43,605 bases of DNA. It comes from an uncultured Leptolyngbya sp. Lineage in GTDB: Bacteria; Cyanobacteriota; Cyanobacteriia; Phormidesmidales; Phormidesmidaceae. This document shows positions 17,469-26,671 of this stretch, piece by piece (within the stretch, counting starts at the first letter, position 1; every line of letters starts with the position of its first letter). The translations under genes were made by a program, and so were the position numbers. The notes below the pieces were generated by a model that worked only from the letters and a program-made list of their open reading frames with translations, had not been told where the DNA came from and did not search any database. The stretch spans positions 1 to 43,605 of the forward strand of contig CALBPH010000630.1 in assembly GCA_937899365.1 (NCBI GenBank). The letters run 5' to 3'.

Positions 17469-18194
17469 GTGCGAAGAATTGTTATCGCTGGTAATTGGAA
17501 AATGCATAAAACCCAAGCGGACAGCTTGGCGTTTTTGAACGGGTTTTTGCCCCAACTGGAGGCCACACCTGAGCATCGAGAAGTTATTCTATGTTCTCCC
17601 TTTACGGCCCTGACCTCACTATCTAAAACCCTCCATGGAGCACGGGTGATGGTTGGGGCTCAGAATGTGCACTGGGAGTCGTCTGGTGCCTACACAGGTG
17701 AGATTTCTGGGGAAATGCTCACAGAGATTGGAGTACGCTACGTTATCGTCGGCCATAGCGAACGACGCGAATATTTTGGGGATACGGATGAAACCGTAAA
17801 TCTGCGGCTAACAGCGGACCAAGCAGCCGGGCTCACACCGAGTTTGTGTGTTGGCGAAACCAAACAGCAGCGGGATGCAGGCGAAACTGAAACCCATGTC
17901 GTCAATCAGATCCAACGGGGCTTAGCGGGTATAGATCAAAGCAAGTTGATTATTGCCTACGAGCCGATCTGGGCTATTGGCAGCGGCGATACCTGCGCCT
18001 CGGAAGAAGCGAACCGAGTATGCTGGCTAATTCGTTCTCAGCTGGCTAACAAAGACGTACCCATTCAGTATGGTGGCTCCGTCAAACCTGGCAATGTGGA
18101 TGAAATCATGGCCCAGCCTGAGATTGATGGGGCACTGGTCGGGGGTGCGAGCCTAGAAGCCGATAACTTTGCCCGTATTGTTAATTACAAGTAG
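17469..18194 (+). CDS. tpiA: Triosephosphate isomerase
   Basis: Interconverts dihydroxyacetone phosphate and glyceraldehyde-3-phosphate in glycolysis and the Calvin cycle. 241 residues from a GTG at 17469, chosen because it gives the family's usual RRIVIAGNWKMHKTQ beginning; an ATG ten codons upstream (17439) would add an unconserved tail. Catalytic residues: N9 and K11 in AGNWKMH, H96 in VIVGHSERR, E165 in AYEPIWAIG. The phosphate loop QYGGSVKPGN and GALVGGAS are intact. No clear Shine-Dalgarno sequence precedes either start. It ends about 30 bases before the convergent diguanylate cyclase. Confidence 0.95.
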   Translation: MRRIVIAGNWKMHKTQADSLAFLNGFLPQLEATPEHREVILCSPFTALTSLSKTLHGARVMVGAQNVHWESSGAYTGEISGEMLTEIGVRYVIVGHSERREYFGDTDETVNLRLTADQAAGLTPSLCVGETKQQRDAGETETHVVNQIQRGLAGIDQSKLIIAYEPIWAIGSGDTCASEEANRVCWLIRSQLANKDVPIQYGGSVKPGNVDEIMAQPEIDGALVGGASLEADNFARIVNYK

Positions 18195-18225
18195 GGTCAG
18201 GAGCAAGCAAGTTCAGAGGCTATCG

Positions 18226-19626
18226 TTAACGGTCTAGTAGGCTAGGCCGGATTGATTCTGGGCGTCTGGTGTCAGCAGGCTGATCGCTACTAACGCAGTA
18301 ATGGGCGTGAACGTAGATGCGATCGCGACCTTGCTGTTTAGCATGGTAAAGGGCTAAATCGGCAGCCTGCAACAGATCCTGGGAATCCAGATCATGATGA
18401 GGCACAACCGTGGCAATGCCCATGGTAAGGGTAACAGTCTCTCCTACACCAGACGTGCAATGGGGCAGAGCGGCTTGGGCCAACTGGTTCTGAATTGCCA
18501 AAGCTACATTGTGGCCACCTTCGGTATCTGTGTTGGGTAACACCACAGCAAATTCTTCCCCTCCGTAGCGGGCCACCAGATCCGCCGGTCGACGAATACA
18601 GCACATGAGCACGTCACTCACCTGGGATAAGCAGATATCCCCTGTCGGATGACCGTAGTAATCGTTGTAACGCTTGAAATAGTCGATGTCGCACAGGATT
18701 AGCGTCAGTGGTTGCCGCTCACGGGCTAAACGCTGCCACTCAGCCTCAAAATAGTGATCAAATCGTCGGCGATTGGCCAGGCCTGTCAGACTATCGGTCA
18801 GAGCTAGGGCTTGAAGTTCGTGCTTTTTCTGTTTTAGCGTTTCATGACGTAAACAATGATCCAGGGCAATCGCCACCTCATCTACCAATATCTTCACTTG
18901 CTCTTGCTGGGTCAATGACCATCGACTAGCCTCATCTTTACGTCCTATGGCCACTAACCCCCAAGGCTCATCAGCCGCAGCTCCCTGCAGCTGATGAGCG
19001 TGCATCAGGTGAATGGGGACCAAAAGCCATGCCCCCGGATACTGACTCAGCCATTCTTGACACATCGGCTGCTGCTGCAATGCTTGCTCATCCACAGCAA
19101 TCGGAAATGACTGTCCTTGCTGTGCTGCCGCAATTTCCAACCCCAGATATATGTTTAAGGCAGCAGCAGCATTATCATCCAGAATGGGGTGCTCGGCTGG
19201 ATTGACCGTGCTACAAACACCAGGTCCTTTCTCCAAAATAAAGACCCAATCAGCCTTAAAAAAATCCATGAGCTCCTGAACAGCAACTCGATGAACATGG
19301 TGAACGTCCAGGACTCGATGAATACGTTGAATGGTTTCCCGCAAGCAGATTTGTTGTTGCAATAGCTGCTGCAGCTGTTGGGTATGGCTCAAACTATGAT
19401 CAGAGTTGGGATAAGCGGCCATCCTTAGGGAAGGGACAAAGCGTTGACTAAATTGCTTGATACCAGGAGTCAAGGCACTCCTGCACTTAGACCATCCCTG
19501 CTCGACCAACACGGAAGGGCTTAAGAAAGCGAATAGGGTCTGTAGCTGGTTGATTGTGTGCCCCAAAGACGTGTCGTAATACATAAGAATGCCCAGGAAC
19601 AAAAGAAGTTCAAGCAACGACAACAT
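18226..19626 (-). CDS. GAF-GGDEF diguanylate cyclase
   Basis: 466 residues that probably synthesise cyclic-di-GMP from two GTP. A hydrophobic N-terminus (LSLLELLLFLGILMYY) may anchor it or be a non-cleaved signal. A GAF-like sensor follows (about 90-260), then a short coiled coil and a GGDEF domain opening with LTDSLTGLANRRRFD. The active-site signature is GGEEF (about residue 355, RYGGEEFAVVLP), a functional variant. R-P-A-D stands five residues before it, matching the RxxD inhibitory I-site, so product inhibition is likely. No EAL or HD-GYP domain is present. Input signal unknown. Confidence 0.9.
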   Translation of the reverse strand: MLSLLELLLFLGILMYYDTSLGHTINQLQTLFAFLSPSVLVEQGWSKCRSALTPGIKQFSQRFVPSLRMAAYPNSDHSLSHTQQLQQLLQQQICLRETIQRIHRVLDVHHVHRVAVQELMDFFKADWVFILEKGPGVCSTVNPAEHPILDDNAAAALNIYLGLEIAAAQQGQSFPIAVDEQALQQQPMCQEWLSQYPGAWLLVPIHLMHAHQLQGAAADEPWGLVAIGRKDEASRWSLTQQEQVKILVDEVAIALDHCLRHETLKQKKHELQALALTDSLTGLANRRRFDHYFEAEWQRLARERQPLTLILCDIDYFKRYNDYYGHPTGDICLSQVSDVLMCCIRRPADLVARYGGEEFAVVLPNTDTEGGHNVALAIQNQLAQAALPHCTSGVGETVTLTMGIATVVPHHDLDSQDLLQAADLALYHAKQQGRDRIYVHAHYCVSSDQPADTRRPESIRPSLLDR

Positions 19627-20166
19627 CCATTAATTCGCACCAGCCTTGAGGGCCAATGCTTTAGGGTGATGTCTACATACAATCCCCACAACCTGAATGT
19701 GCTGAGCTAGGCATGGCTTTCACAAGGCCAATAATATCGACCAGTGCAAAAAGCAAATTACCTCAAGCCGCTTACCTCAAAGCATTTAACGACATACTAT
19801 TAGCTGACCTTAGAACCCAACAGGGCTGAAAAACAAGCCATTAGTAGAGTAGATACAGGGAAATGTTGCTATTTTTCGTATCCGCTGCTTAAGCAAAAGC
19901 GGTACCCACTGACGGTCCAACAGCAACATGATTGGACTATAAGTATTATTCTCAACTCTATGAACTTCTATCGTAGAAAGACTGAAATCAACGGGAGCTA
20001 CCGTACCAGGTGCTAGAGCCAAACCCGTCAAACGATTGCTATGACTAGCCTTCACAATTAGAAGCTGGGCCTTAGAGAATACTTGATAATTAAAGAAATT
20101 GTTAAAAATAATTAACTAATATTAACTTTTAGCGCTGTGTTCTCTTCTCTAGGTGAGTGCACACGG
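19627..20166. other. Intergenic region between diguanylate cyclase and TPR gene
   Basis: About 540 bases. One leftward frame (19810-20055, GTG start, 81 codons) is open, but it has no RBS and no recognisable motif, so I do not call it a gene. The 20060-20150 stretch is very AT-rich. No terminator with a clean T-tail was seen. Confidence 0.4.
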
Positions 20167-20946
20167 CTAAAGTTTCAAAAAGTGATCCAGACCCGCCACT
20201 AAAGACGGAGGCCAGCGACGTACATGCTGTACCCAGTCAAGGTCGGTGTAGCGTCGATCGAGGCCACGGGCAGCTGCCCACTGGCTTTCGGCTTCTCCAC
20301 GATTGCCCGTCTCCCATAGAACTGCGGTCAGGGCAGCGCGCACATCCGCATAGTTCGGGTATTTGCGCGCCAGGCTTTTGAGCACTTGGAGGGATTTACC
20401 ATGGTCACCGACCTCAAACAGCGCAATTCCATAGTTGGCATAGCCCAGGGAAAAACTTGGCTGAATGGTAATTGACTGCTCATAATCTTTGAGCGCAGCG
20501 TTCCAATCTCCTTGACCGCCTTTGGCATTACCGCGATTGTTATAGGCAGCAGGGTCATCGGGGGATAGCTTCAGCACTCGATTGTAATCATCAATAGCTG
20601 CCTGCCACTTGCCCACGGCTTCATAGGCAGCACCGCGATTGAGATAAGAGTCAGGCTGTAGTGGAGCGAGGGCAATGGCTTGATCGTAATCGCTGATGGC
20701 CGCTTCAATTTTATTTTGGCTGACTCGCACATTGCCCCGGTTGCTCCACAGTGCGGGCTCATCAGGTAATGCGTCGAGAAGCTGAGTCCAGACAACTTCA
20801 GCCAAGTCAAACTTACCTTTGCTGGTCAGTTCAAACGCCTGTTTACGCAAATCGCCCACAGTCGTCTGAGTGGCGGCTGTGGCTGGCAAAGAGATAGAGG
20901 TGAATCCTAGCCAGAGTCCAAGGGCAATCGCAAATAACCAGCGCAT
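20167..20946 (-). CDS. Secreted TPR-repeat protein
   Basis: 259 residues from the ATG at 20946, chosen because it begins a signal peptide (MRWLFAIALGLWLGF ... ATAA) and follows an AAGGAAA sequence; the frame is open further upstream but runs into tilS. At least four tetratricopeptide repeats follow (about 40-190), with motifs such as LWSNRGNVRVSQNKIEAAIS, SYLNRGAAYEAVGKWQAAID and AAYNNRGNAKGGQGDWNAAL. Such proteins are protein-interaction scaffolds, here presumably in the periplasm or thylakoid lumen. Partner unknown. It lies 70 bases downstream of tilS, so co-transcription is possible. Confidence 0.8.
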   Translation of the reverse strand: MRWLFAIALGLWLGFTSISLPATAATQTTVGDLRKQAFELTSKGKFDLAEVVWTQLLDALPDEPALWSNRGNVRVSQNKIEAAISDYDQAIALAPLQPDSYLNRGAAYEAVGKWQAAIDDYNRVLKLSPDDPAAYNNRGNAKGGQGDWNAALKDYEQSITIQPSFSLGYANYGIALFEVGDHGKSLQVLKSLARKYPNYADVRAALTAVLWETGNRGEAESQWAAARGLDRRYTDLDWVQHVRRWPPSLVAGLDHFLKL

Positions 20947-21016
20947 AGTGTGCAAAGAAGTTTCCTTTAATAGCTTAAAACGGATTGATCTACCCTTGCA
21001 GCCACTGCCGCCATAT

Positions 21017-22000
21017 CTATGGGTGCAATAGGATTTGGTCATGGTCCACATGGGCCATCCAACCACCTGGAAACGGATCGGTCTGGGTGCGATTGGGTGC
21101 ATCGGCCAACGCTACCAGTTTCTCAATATGCTCAAAGTTGAGCTGCTTGGACAGCGCTACCTGTAACAATCGCCGCGCCACCCGCCGCTGCAACGCTAAC
21201 GGAGCTGCCCTAAAGAGTGGACGATGGATGCACCAACCACCTTCGTACGGTGCGACCACAGCAGCATAGAGTTGCTCGGTCTGGGTGTCTAGGTAGGTGA
21301 CCTCAGCGGTAAAAATTTCTGCCGTCTGGGCCAGGATGGTTTCTACATTAGGGTTAAAGTGCGATCGCAAATAGGGCATCAGCTCCTGACGAATGCGATT
21401 ACGACGATACTGCCAGTCATCATTAGAACTGTCATGCCAGACCGCCAGGTTCAGATCACGACAAAATTGTCCTGTCTCCTGGCGGGTCAGTTGCAAAAGG
21501 GGGCGAGTCACCAAAATATCTGCATGGTCTTGATCCAGAGGCCGCTGCCAGCTCAACGCCTGAATTCCATCGGCTCCGCTACCACGCAATAGGTTGTAAA
21601 GCACTGTCTCAGCTCGATCAGTCGCTGTATGGCCCGTAACTACCCAGTGATAGCCATGGGTCCGGGCTAGGTTTGCAAACACTCGATAACGCCAAGTACG
21701 GGCCGCTGCTTCAGTTTTTTCTAATGCTTGAGCTTTTTCAATAAAGCAAGCAATCTCCCAACCCTCTGCCAGTTTTAAAACATGGGCCGCATTCTCAGCA
21801 GAATCCTCCCGCCAGCCATGATCGCAATGGACTATCGCCAACTGCCAGCCCCACTGCGCCCTGAGGTCAAAAAGCAGCGTAGCCATACACAACGACTCCT
21901 GCCCCCCAGACACAGCCATCAAAATAGCGGTGTCTTTCGGGAGCAGGATCTTTGATTTCAGTAATGTATGGATTCGAGCGTGGGTAGGGGTCCAAGGCAT
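21017..22000 (-). CDS. tilS: tRNA(Ile)-lysidine synthase
   Basis: Attaches lysine to C34 of tRNA-Ile(CAU) so that it reads AUA; essential in most bacteria. 327 residues, matching the short cyanobacterial form. The N-terminal PP-loop is AVSGGQESL (29-37), where the usual SGGxDS aspartate is Glu at position 35. VHCDHGWREDS, VTGHTATDRAETVLYNLLRGSG and HDSSNDDWQYRRNRIRQELMP are the other family blocks. The C-terminal part (about 215-325) is a reduced substrate-binding region. It begins 25 bases after the stop of the upstream repeat-protein gene on the same strand. Confidence 0.92.
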   Translation of the reverse strand: MPWTPTHARIHTLLKSKILLPKDTAILMAVSGGQESLCMATLLFDLRAQWGWQLAIVHCDHGWREDSAENAAHVLKLAEGWEIACFIEKAQALEKTEAAARTWRYRVFANLARTHGYHWVVTGHTATDRAETVLYNLLRGSGADGIQALSWQRPLDQDHADILVTRPLLQLTRQETGQFCRDLNLAVWHDSSNDDWQYRRNRIRQELMPYLRSHFNPNVETILAQTAEIFTAEVTYLDTQTEQLYAAVVAPYEGGWCIHRPLFRAAPLALQRRVARRLLQVALSKQLNFEHIEKLVALADAPNRTQTDPFPGGWMAHVDHDQILLHP

Positions 22001-22025
22001 ATTGACTCTCTACCCACTCCCTAAC

Positions 22026-23984
22026 CTACTTACCCATATCCTTTAGATCGTCAGCAACATCAGATGCCTTGTCTTTGAGGTTACCAGCTTGATTGCCAAC
22101 CTGATTCACACCGCTGCGCACACGCTGCCAGAGGGGTTGAGACCCTTCTTTAGCATCGTTAGCCACATTTTTTACAGTATTACTAGCAGCATCAGTCATA
22201 CCACTGAGCTTATCGGTGGCAGCACCTGCACCCCCTTGAAGCGTATTACCTACACTGTCAAAACCACCGTTGACACCATCGCCAAGACTACTGATACCAC
22301 CTTGTACGGCATTACCAGCACTTCCTAAGCCACCTTTGATGCCATCCACACCTTGCTGAGCAGCACCTTGCACGTTGTCCAAACTGCCTTGAGCGACATC
22401 ACCAACCTTGCCCAGGCCGCCTTTAGCAGCATCACCCATATGGCCTAAACCATCTTGAATGCTGCCAAAACCGCCTTTGGCAGCATCACTGACATTACCA
22501 AGACCGGCTTTCCCGCCACCTAAGCCACCTTTGGCAGCATCGCCGACATTATCAAGACCTCCCTTGAGATGATCTAGACCATCTTTAGCGGTAGCACCAA
22601 CATTGCCCAGGCCATCCTTAGCCACATTGCCACCCTGCTTAGCCGCAGCCCAAGCAGTGCCGCCAGCCGCTACAGCACCGGCTGCTGTGGCTGTTCCAAC
22701 ATTACCGACACTAGATAGAGCGCCATCGGTAGTTACAGATGCCATGTTGGCATCTTTGCGACGACGAGAGCCCCAAGCCACCAGACCTAAGCAAGCGGCC
22801 GGTACAACCATCAGCCACCAAAGATTGATTCGAGTTTGTGATTTAGGGTTGCGATCGCTAACCGGTTGTTCTGCCGCTGCCGTCGCCTGATTAGCAGCAT
22901 TACCAGCCACATCAGCGGCGCCCTCAATCGCATCACCAGCAACGTCAGCGGCACCTTCAACAGCCACACCAGCCGCATCAGTCGCGCCCTCCAGAGCATT
23001 ACCAGCAACGCCAGCGGCACTCTGAACAGCTCCACCAGCGGCATCGGTCACGCCCTCAAGGGCATTACCAGCAACGTCAGCAGCACCTTTTACCGTATTA
23101 CCAGCCGCACTGACTACACCAGCCAAAGGATTCACGGACGTCAGAGCAGATTGACCCGGTGCACCCGTCGCATAGCCCAAAAATGCCGCAACAGCCGGAG
23201 ACGGTTCGCCACTATAAATCAACGAAAAAGGCTGGGAGAAAGGATAGCGGGCATCGCTGGGCAATGTCTTGTGCATCGACAATGTACGCACGCCAGCCAG
23301 ATCATTTACTTGATCAACCAGGACATAGCCAATCCCATCGGTGCCAAGACCCTTAGCAATATCGGCTGCACTATCGGTCTCTAGTTGAGATGCAGTTTCG
23401 CCAGTAGCAAACTCAGCCGCCTTAAACACAGGGTAAGCGGCCAAGGCTAGGCGGGTCTCGCTGGTATCAGGCCGATCTATTAAACGAATAGGCGTATTGG
23501 GTCCACCAACTTCAGACCAATTCGTGATCTCACCCCGAAAAATTTTGGCAAACTGCTCACTGCTTAAACCACCAGTAAACGGGTTATCGGCACCCACAAT
23601 GACAGCAATTTTAATGCGCTGAACATCCACAGCGGCCAGACCTTGCTCAGTTTCAGCTGTGGTCAAAGGACGACTTATGGCAGCCAGGTCAGCATCACCA
23701 ACCAATAACGATTGGATAGCTCGATCGGCACCCATCGCATCGACGTTCACCTCAGCCCCGTCAAATTTACCCTCAAAACTTGTTTTGAGCGCCTCACTAA
23801 TCAGAGTCATGGCATCGGAACCACTGCTTACCAAAAGTTTCGTATCGCTAGACACGGTAATGGGGGCATCAAAAGTAGCGGGGGCAGCAATGGCCGTAAA
23901 ACTAAAAAGAGACGAGTAGGGCGCAACAACTGCCAACAACGCAACTGTCGCCGCCAGGGAAACGGTAGAGCGGGGCCTAAACAT
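22026..23984 (-). CDS. PstS-like substrate-binding protein with helical repeats on both sides of a TM helix
   Basis: 652 residues. A signal peptide (1-34, ending AIAA) precedes a phosphate-type periplasmic binding domain (about 45-275; SSGSDAMTLI, DLAAISRPLT, IFRGEITNWSEVGGP). Residues 294-370 are 11-residue repeats of the type AGNALEGVTDA. A transmembrane helix (387-405, ending RRRK, so the C-terminus should be cytosolic) follows. Residues 457-605 are a second array, GLGNVGDAAKG-like units of 11 with some of 7 residues. The periods 7, 11 and 18 keep helical phase, as in LEA and apolipoprotein-type amphipathic helices. No ABC permease genes are adjacent, so a transport role is doubtful; function unknown. 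Divergent from minC. Confidence 0.8.
   Translation of the reverse strand: MFRPRSTVSLAATVALLAVVAPYSSLFSFTAIAAPATFDAPITVSSDTKLLVSSGSDAMTLISEALKTSFEGKFDGAEVNVDAMGADRAIQSLLVGDADLAAISRPLTTAETEQGLAAVDVQRIKIAVIVGADNPFTGGLSSEQFAKIFRGEITNWSEVGGPNTPIRLIDRPDTSETRLALAAYPVFKAAEFATGETASQLETDSAADIAKGLGTDGIGYVLVDQVNDLAGVRTLSMHKTLPSDARYPFSQPFSLIYSGEPSPAVAAFLGYATGAPGQSALTSVNPLAGVVSAAGNTVKGAADVAGNALEGVTDAAGGAVQSAAGVAGNALEGATDAAGVAVEGAADVAGDAIEGAADVAGNAANQATAAAEQPVSDRNPKSQTRINLWWLMVVPAACLGLVAWGSRRRKDANMASVTTDGALSSVGNVGTATAAGAVAAGGTAWAAAKQGGNVAKDGLGNVGATAKDGLDHLKGGLDNVGDAAKGGLGGGKAGLGNVSDAAKGGFGSIQDGLGHMGDAAKGGLGKVGDVAQGSLDNVQGAAQQGVDGIKGGLGSAGNAVQGGISSLGDGVNGGFDSVGNTLQGGAGAATDKLSGMTDAASNTVKNVANDAKEGSQPLWQRVRSGVNQVGNQAGNLKDKASDVADDLKDMGK
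22170..22616 (-). repeat. 11/7-residue coding repeat array, cytosolic side
   Basis: Degenerate in-frame units of 33 and 21 bp encode residues 457-605 of the PstS-like protein, each starting Gly-Leu/Phe-Gly/Asp and ending Ala-Lys-Gly or similar. Unit order is roughly 11-7-11-7-11-7-11-11-11-7-11-11-11-11. Confidence 0.75.
22875..23105 (-). repeat. 11-residue coding repeat array, exported side
   Basis: About seven 33-bp units encode residues 294-370, consensus A-G-x-A-[LVI]-[EQ]-[GS]-x-x-[DG]-[AV]. Frames in other registers are also open here because of the repetition; they are not genes. Confidence 0.8.
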
Positions 23985-24575
23985 GTCTAAAAACCTCGTA
24001 TAAGAAACGCTGACTCAACCAGCGCTGATTAGAATCGATGGCAATCTTATCGTCGTAAGAAAATCAAAATCAATACTTGACGTCCGTAAATACTCACATC
24101 AACGCGTAAAGACCTCATCTTTGAGCAATAAAACCAATAATTTGCCCTAATTTAAGCCAATACAATCAAAATCAAAAAATCTATGCCAATGTACTGCTAC
24201 GTCTGGCATTACAGGAACCAGCCGTCACCATCAACGAAGGGTAGGATGAATCATCAAATTTCAGTTCTTTTGAGAAGCTTAATTCTTTTTGTAAATGCAG
24301 CGTTGTCTATAAGATTTGTCACTCAAGGAAACATCTTTCAAACGTTACGGCTTAACGTCTTCAAGACATCACGATTAAATATAGACCTGACACAGTGCTA
24401 TTTCCGTAGTTTTTATCAGCTCACGTATCAAAAAATCTAAAAATAGTTCAAACCATACCCTGCTTAGAAAGTGTGTCCGGCCCTATAGTGGTTTATGCTC
24501 TTCGGTGATGCACAGGTCAATGTTTTTGTCTGCAGTTGAGGGCAATCCAAAAGCACTCTTAGCAAGCTCAGATAT
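23985..24575. other. AT-rich divergent promoter region upstream of minC
   Basis: About 590 bases between the PstS-like gene (leftward) and minC (rightward). A rightward 85-codon frame (24183-24440) is open but shows no RBS, motif or family resemblance. I saw no Pho-box repeats for the PstS-like gene and no RNA gene. Confidence 0.4.
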
Positions 24576-25610
24576 ATGGATAACGGCACAGGTAATAAAA
24601 CGACAGCTCCCAAGACCGCCAGTGGCGATTTCAGCTCCGATGAGCACACCATTAAAGGCTCAGAGCCGCCTTCAATGGCCGTTTCTGGTGAGGGTAGCCA
24701 GGCTGAGTCAGATGGCAACGCTGCTGCAGAGTCTCGTGCGGCTCTATCGGCACGCTTAAAAACATCAAAGAATGTAGAGCTATACGTATTTGAGTCCGAT
24801 GCCAATAGCGATCAACAAACGTCGCCCCTTGCAGATGTTGCCTCCCTCGAAATAGAGGTAGACCAGGAACAGGACGTCTCTAACGTCTCTAAACAGCAGC
24901 TGACATTCAAGAGTGAGCAGGGTCGGCTGTTACTGATACTGCCCCCGGCTGCTGAAAAAAGTTTTACCCCCGTTGAGTGGGAAGACCTGTGCCATCAGCT
25001 AACATTGCGGCTAAATTCTGGCGATCGGTTTTTAGAGCCCAACACAACGGTGCATTTAATTGCTCGGGATCGTCTGCTGGATAGTCGTCAACTCCAAGAA
25101 ATCGATCAGCTGCTGCAAACGGCTAAGCTGCGCATGAAGCGAATTTATACCCAGCGCCGACAGACCGCTGTGGCGGCCACAACGGCTGGATATTCGGTAG
25201 AGCAGCAAACTAAGTTAGAGCATCTGACCGGTGCATCTGACCAGGGGAAGGCGCTAGAAACACCCCTTTATGTGCAAATGACCGTACGCTCTGGCACAGA
25301 AATTCGCCATCCTGGTTCAATTGTGGTTTTAGGCGATGTGAATCCGGGTGGAGCCTTGATCGCGGCTGGGGATATTTTTGTTTGGGGTCGCCTGCGGGGG
25401 GTGGCCCATGCTGGCTCCGAGGGCAATGCCGCCTGCCGCATTATGGCCCTACATATGCAACCCACCCAGCTGCGTATCGCTGATCAGGTAGCTCGGGCAC
25501 CCGAGAACCCCCCCACACAGTATCAGCCGGAAGTGGCCTATGTGACTCAAGGCAGCATTCGAATTGCGATCGCATCTGAGTTTGCCCAAATCCACCTCAA
25601 CGCCCCGTAA
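24576..25610 (+). CDS. minC: Septum site-determining protein MinC
   Basis: Division inhibitor that blocks FtsZ polymerisation away from mid-cell. 344 residues, longer than in E. coli because of a low-complexity N-terminal extension (1-75, Ser/Thr/Ala/Glu-rich), as in other cyanobacterial MinC. The N-terminal MinC domain is weakly conserved. The C-terminal beta-helix (about 228-330) is clear: VRSGTEIRHPGSIVVLGDV, NPGGALIAAGDIFVWGRLRG, AHAGSEGNAACRIMALHMQP. It binds MinD through this domain. First gene of minC-minD-minE; 154 bases separate it from minD, wide for an operon, so minDE may have its own promoter. Confidence 0.93.
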   Translation: MDNGTGNKTTAPKTASGDFSSDEHTIKGSEPPSMAVSGEGSQAESDGNAAAESRAALSARLKTSKNVELYVFESDANSDQQTSPLADVASLEIEVDQEQDVSNVSKQQLTFKSEQGRLLLILPPAAEKSFTPVEWEDLCHQLTLRLNSGDRFLEPNTTVHLIARDRLLDSRQLQEIDQLLQTAKLRMKRIYTQRRQTAVAATTAGYSVEQQTKLEHLTGASDQGKALETPLYVQMTVRSGTEIRHPGSIVVLGDVNPGGALIAAGDIFVWGRLRGVAHAGSEGNAACRIMALHMQPTQLRIADQVARAPENPPTQYQPEVAYVTQGSIRIAIASEFAQIHLNAP

Positions 25611-25764
25611 TCACCGTTTGCCCAAAGGCACCGTTCTGGCCTATTCGCAAGCCTTCCCTAGAAATTCCCCAGGGAAATCCCAAAAAATTTGCCATAACGT
25701 GAGACTATTGCCCTACTTGAGCCCTGTGCCCTACCAACAACACCCTCAATCGCCCGTTTAATCC

Positions 25765-26565
25765 ATGGCTATGAACCGTATTATCGTCGTTACCTCCGGC
25801 AAGGGAGGCGTTGGGAAAACCACCTGCACCGCTAACCTGGGGATGGCCCTAGCCAAGGCAGGGAAACGCGTCGCCGTCATTGATGCTGACTTTGGATTAC
25901 GCAATTTAGACCTGCTTCTGGGTTTAGAAAACCGCATTGTCTACACAGCGCTAGATGTTTTAGCAGGGGAGTGTCGACTCGATCAGGCCCTGGTAAAAGA
26001 CAAGCGCCAACCCAACTTGGCTCTGTTACCTGCGGCTCAAAACCGCTCTAAGGAGTCGATTACACCAGAACAGATGAAAAAGCTGGTCAGAGCCCTGACC
26101 AAAGCCTATAACTTTGTCTTAATCGATAGCCCAGCAGGGATTGAAATGGGCTTTCGCAACGCCATTGTGGCGGCCCGCGAAGCCATTATTGTCACCACTC
26201 CCGAAATTTCTGCCGTCCGGGATGCTGACCGCGTTATTGGCCTATTAGAAGCCAATGATATTAAAGCCATGCGACTGATTATTAATCGTCTGAAGCCCGC
26301 CATGGTAGAAGCGCAACAGATGATGTCAGTCAAAGATGTGCAGGACATCTTAGCGGTTCCACTGCTAGGGGTCATTCCCGATGATGAACAGGTGGTAGTC
26401 TCCACCAATAATGGAGAACCCTTAATCCTAGATAAGGAACTTTCTAAAGCGGGTACCGCCGTATCTAATATTGCGCGTCGCTTGCAGGGGGAAAAGGTGC
26501 CGCTGATGGATTTGAGTGTGCCAAAAGATAGCTTTTTTAAGAAACTACGTCAGTTATTTAATTAG
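25765..26565 (+). CDS. minD: Septum site-determining ATPase MinD
   Basis: Membrane-associating ParA/MinD ATPase that carries MinC and oscillates with MinE. 266 residues. Deviant Walker A SGKGGVGKTT (11-20, signature K13), switch I DADFGLRNLDLLLG, Walker B/switch II VLIDSPAGIE, and INRLKP are all present. The C-terminal amphipathic membrane-targeting helix is DSFFKKLRQLFN (255-266). The start is ATG 25765 or ATG 25771 (MNRIIVV), which matches many homologues equally well. No ftsZ nearby. Confidence 0.96.
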   Translation: MAMNRIIVVTSGKGGVGKTTCTANLGMALAKAGKRVAVIDADFGLRNLDLLLGLENRIVYTALDVLAGECRLDQALVKDKRQPNLALLPAAQNRSKESITPEQMKKLVRALTKAYNFVLIDSPAGIEMGFRNAIVAAREAIIVTTPEISAVRDADRVIGLLEANDIKAMRLIINRLKPAMVEAQQMMSVKDVQDILAVPLLGVIPDDEQVVVSTNNGEPLILDKELSKAGTAVSNIARRLQGEKVPLMDLSVPKDSFFKKLRQLFN

Positions 26566-26671
26566 GGTTACCGAGACGGTCGATAGGCGGCGACCGTTAT
26601 ATCGTTGCTGATTCATAAGGTGATCTGCAACGCCACTATTTTTAATGCTCCTCGCCTTATCGGAAATGACC

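Noticed and set aside
19810..20055. 81-codon leftward GTG frame
   Set aside because: No Shine-Dalgarno sequence, no family resemblance, and it lies in an AT-rich gap; conservation would be needed to accept it.
22866..23384. Rightward frame of 172 codons opposite the PstS-like gene
   Set aside because: Antisense shadow of the 33-bp repeats; low-complexity Ser/Thr/Arg product.
24183..24440. 85-codon rightward frame upstream of minC
   Set aside because: No RBS or motif; composition matches non-coding AT-rich sequence.
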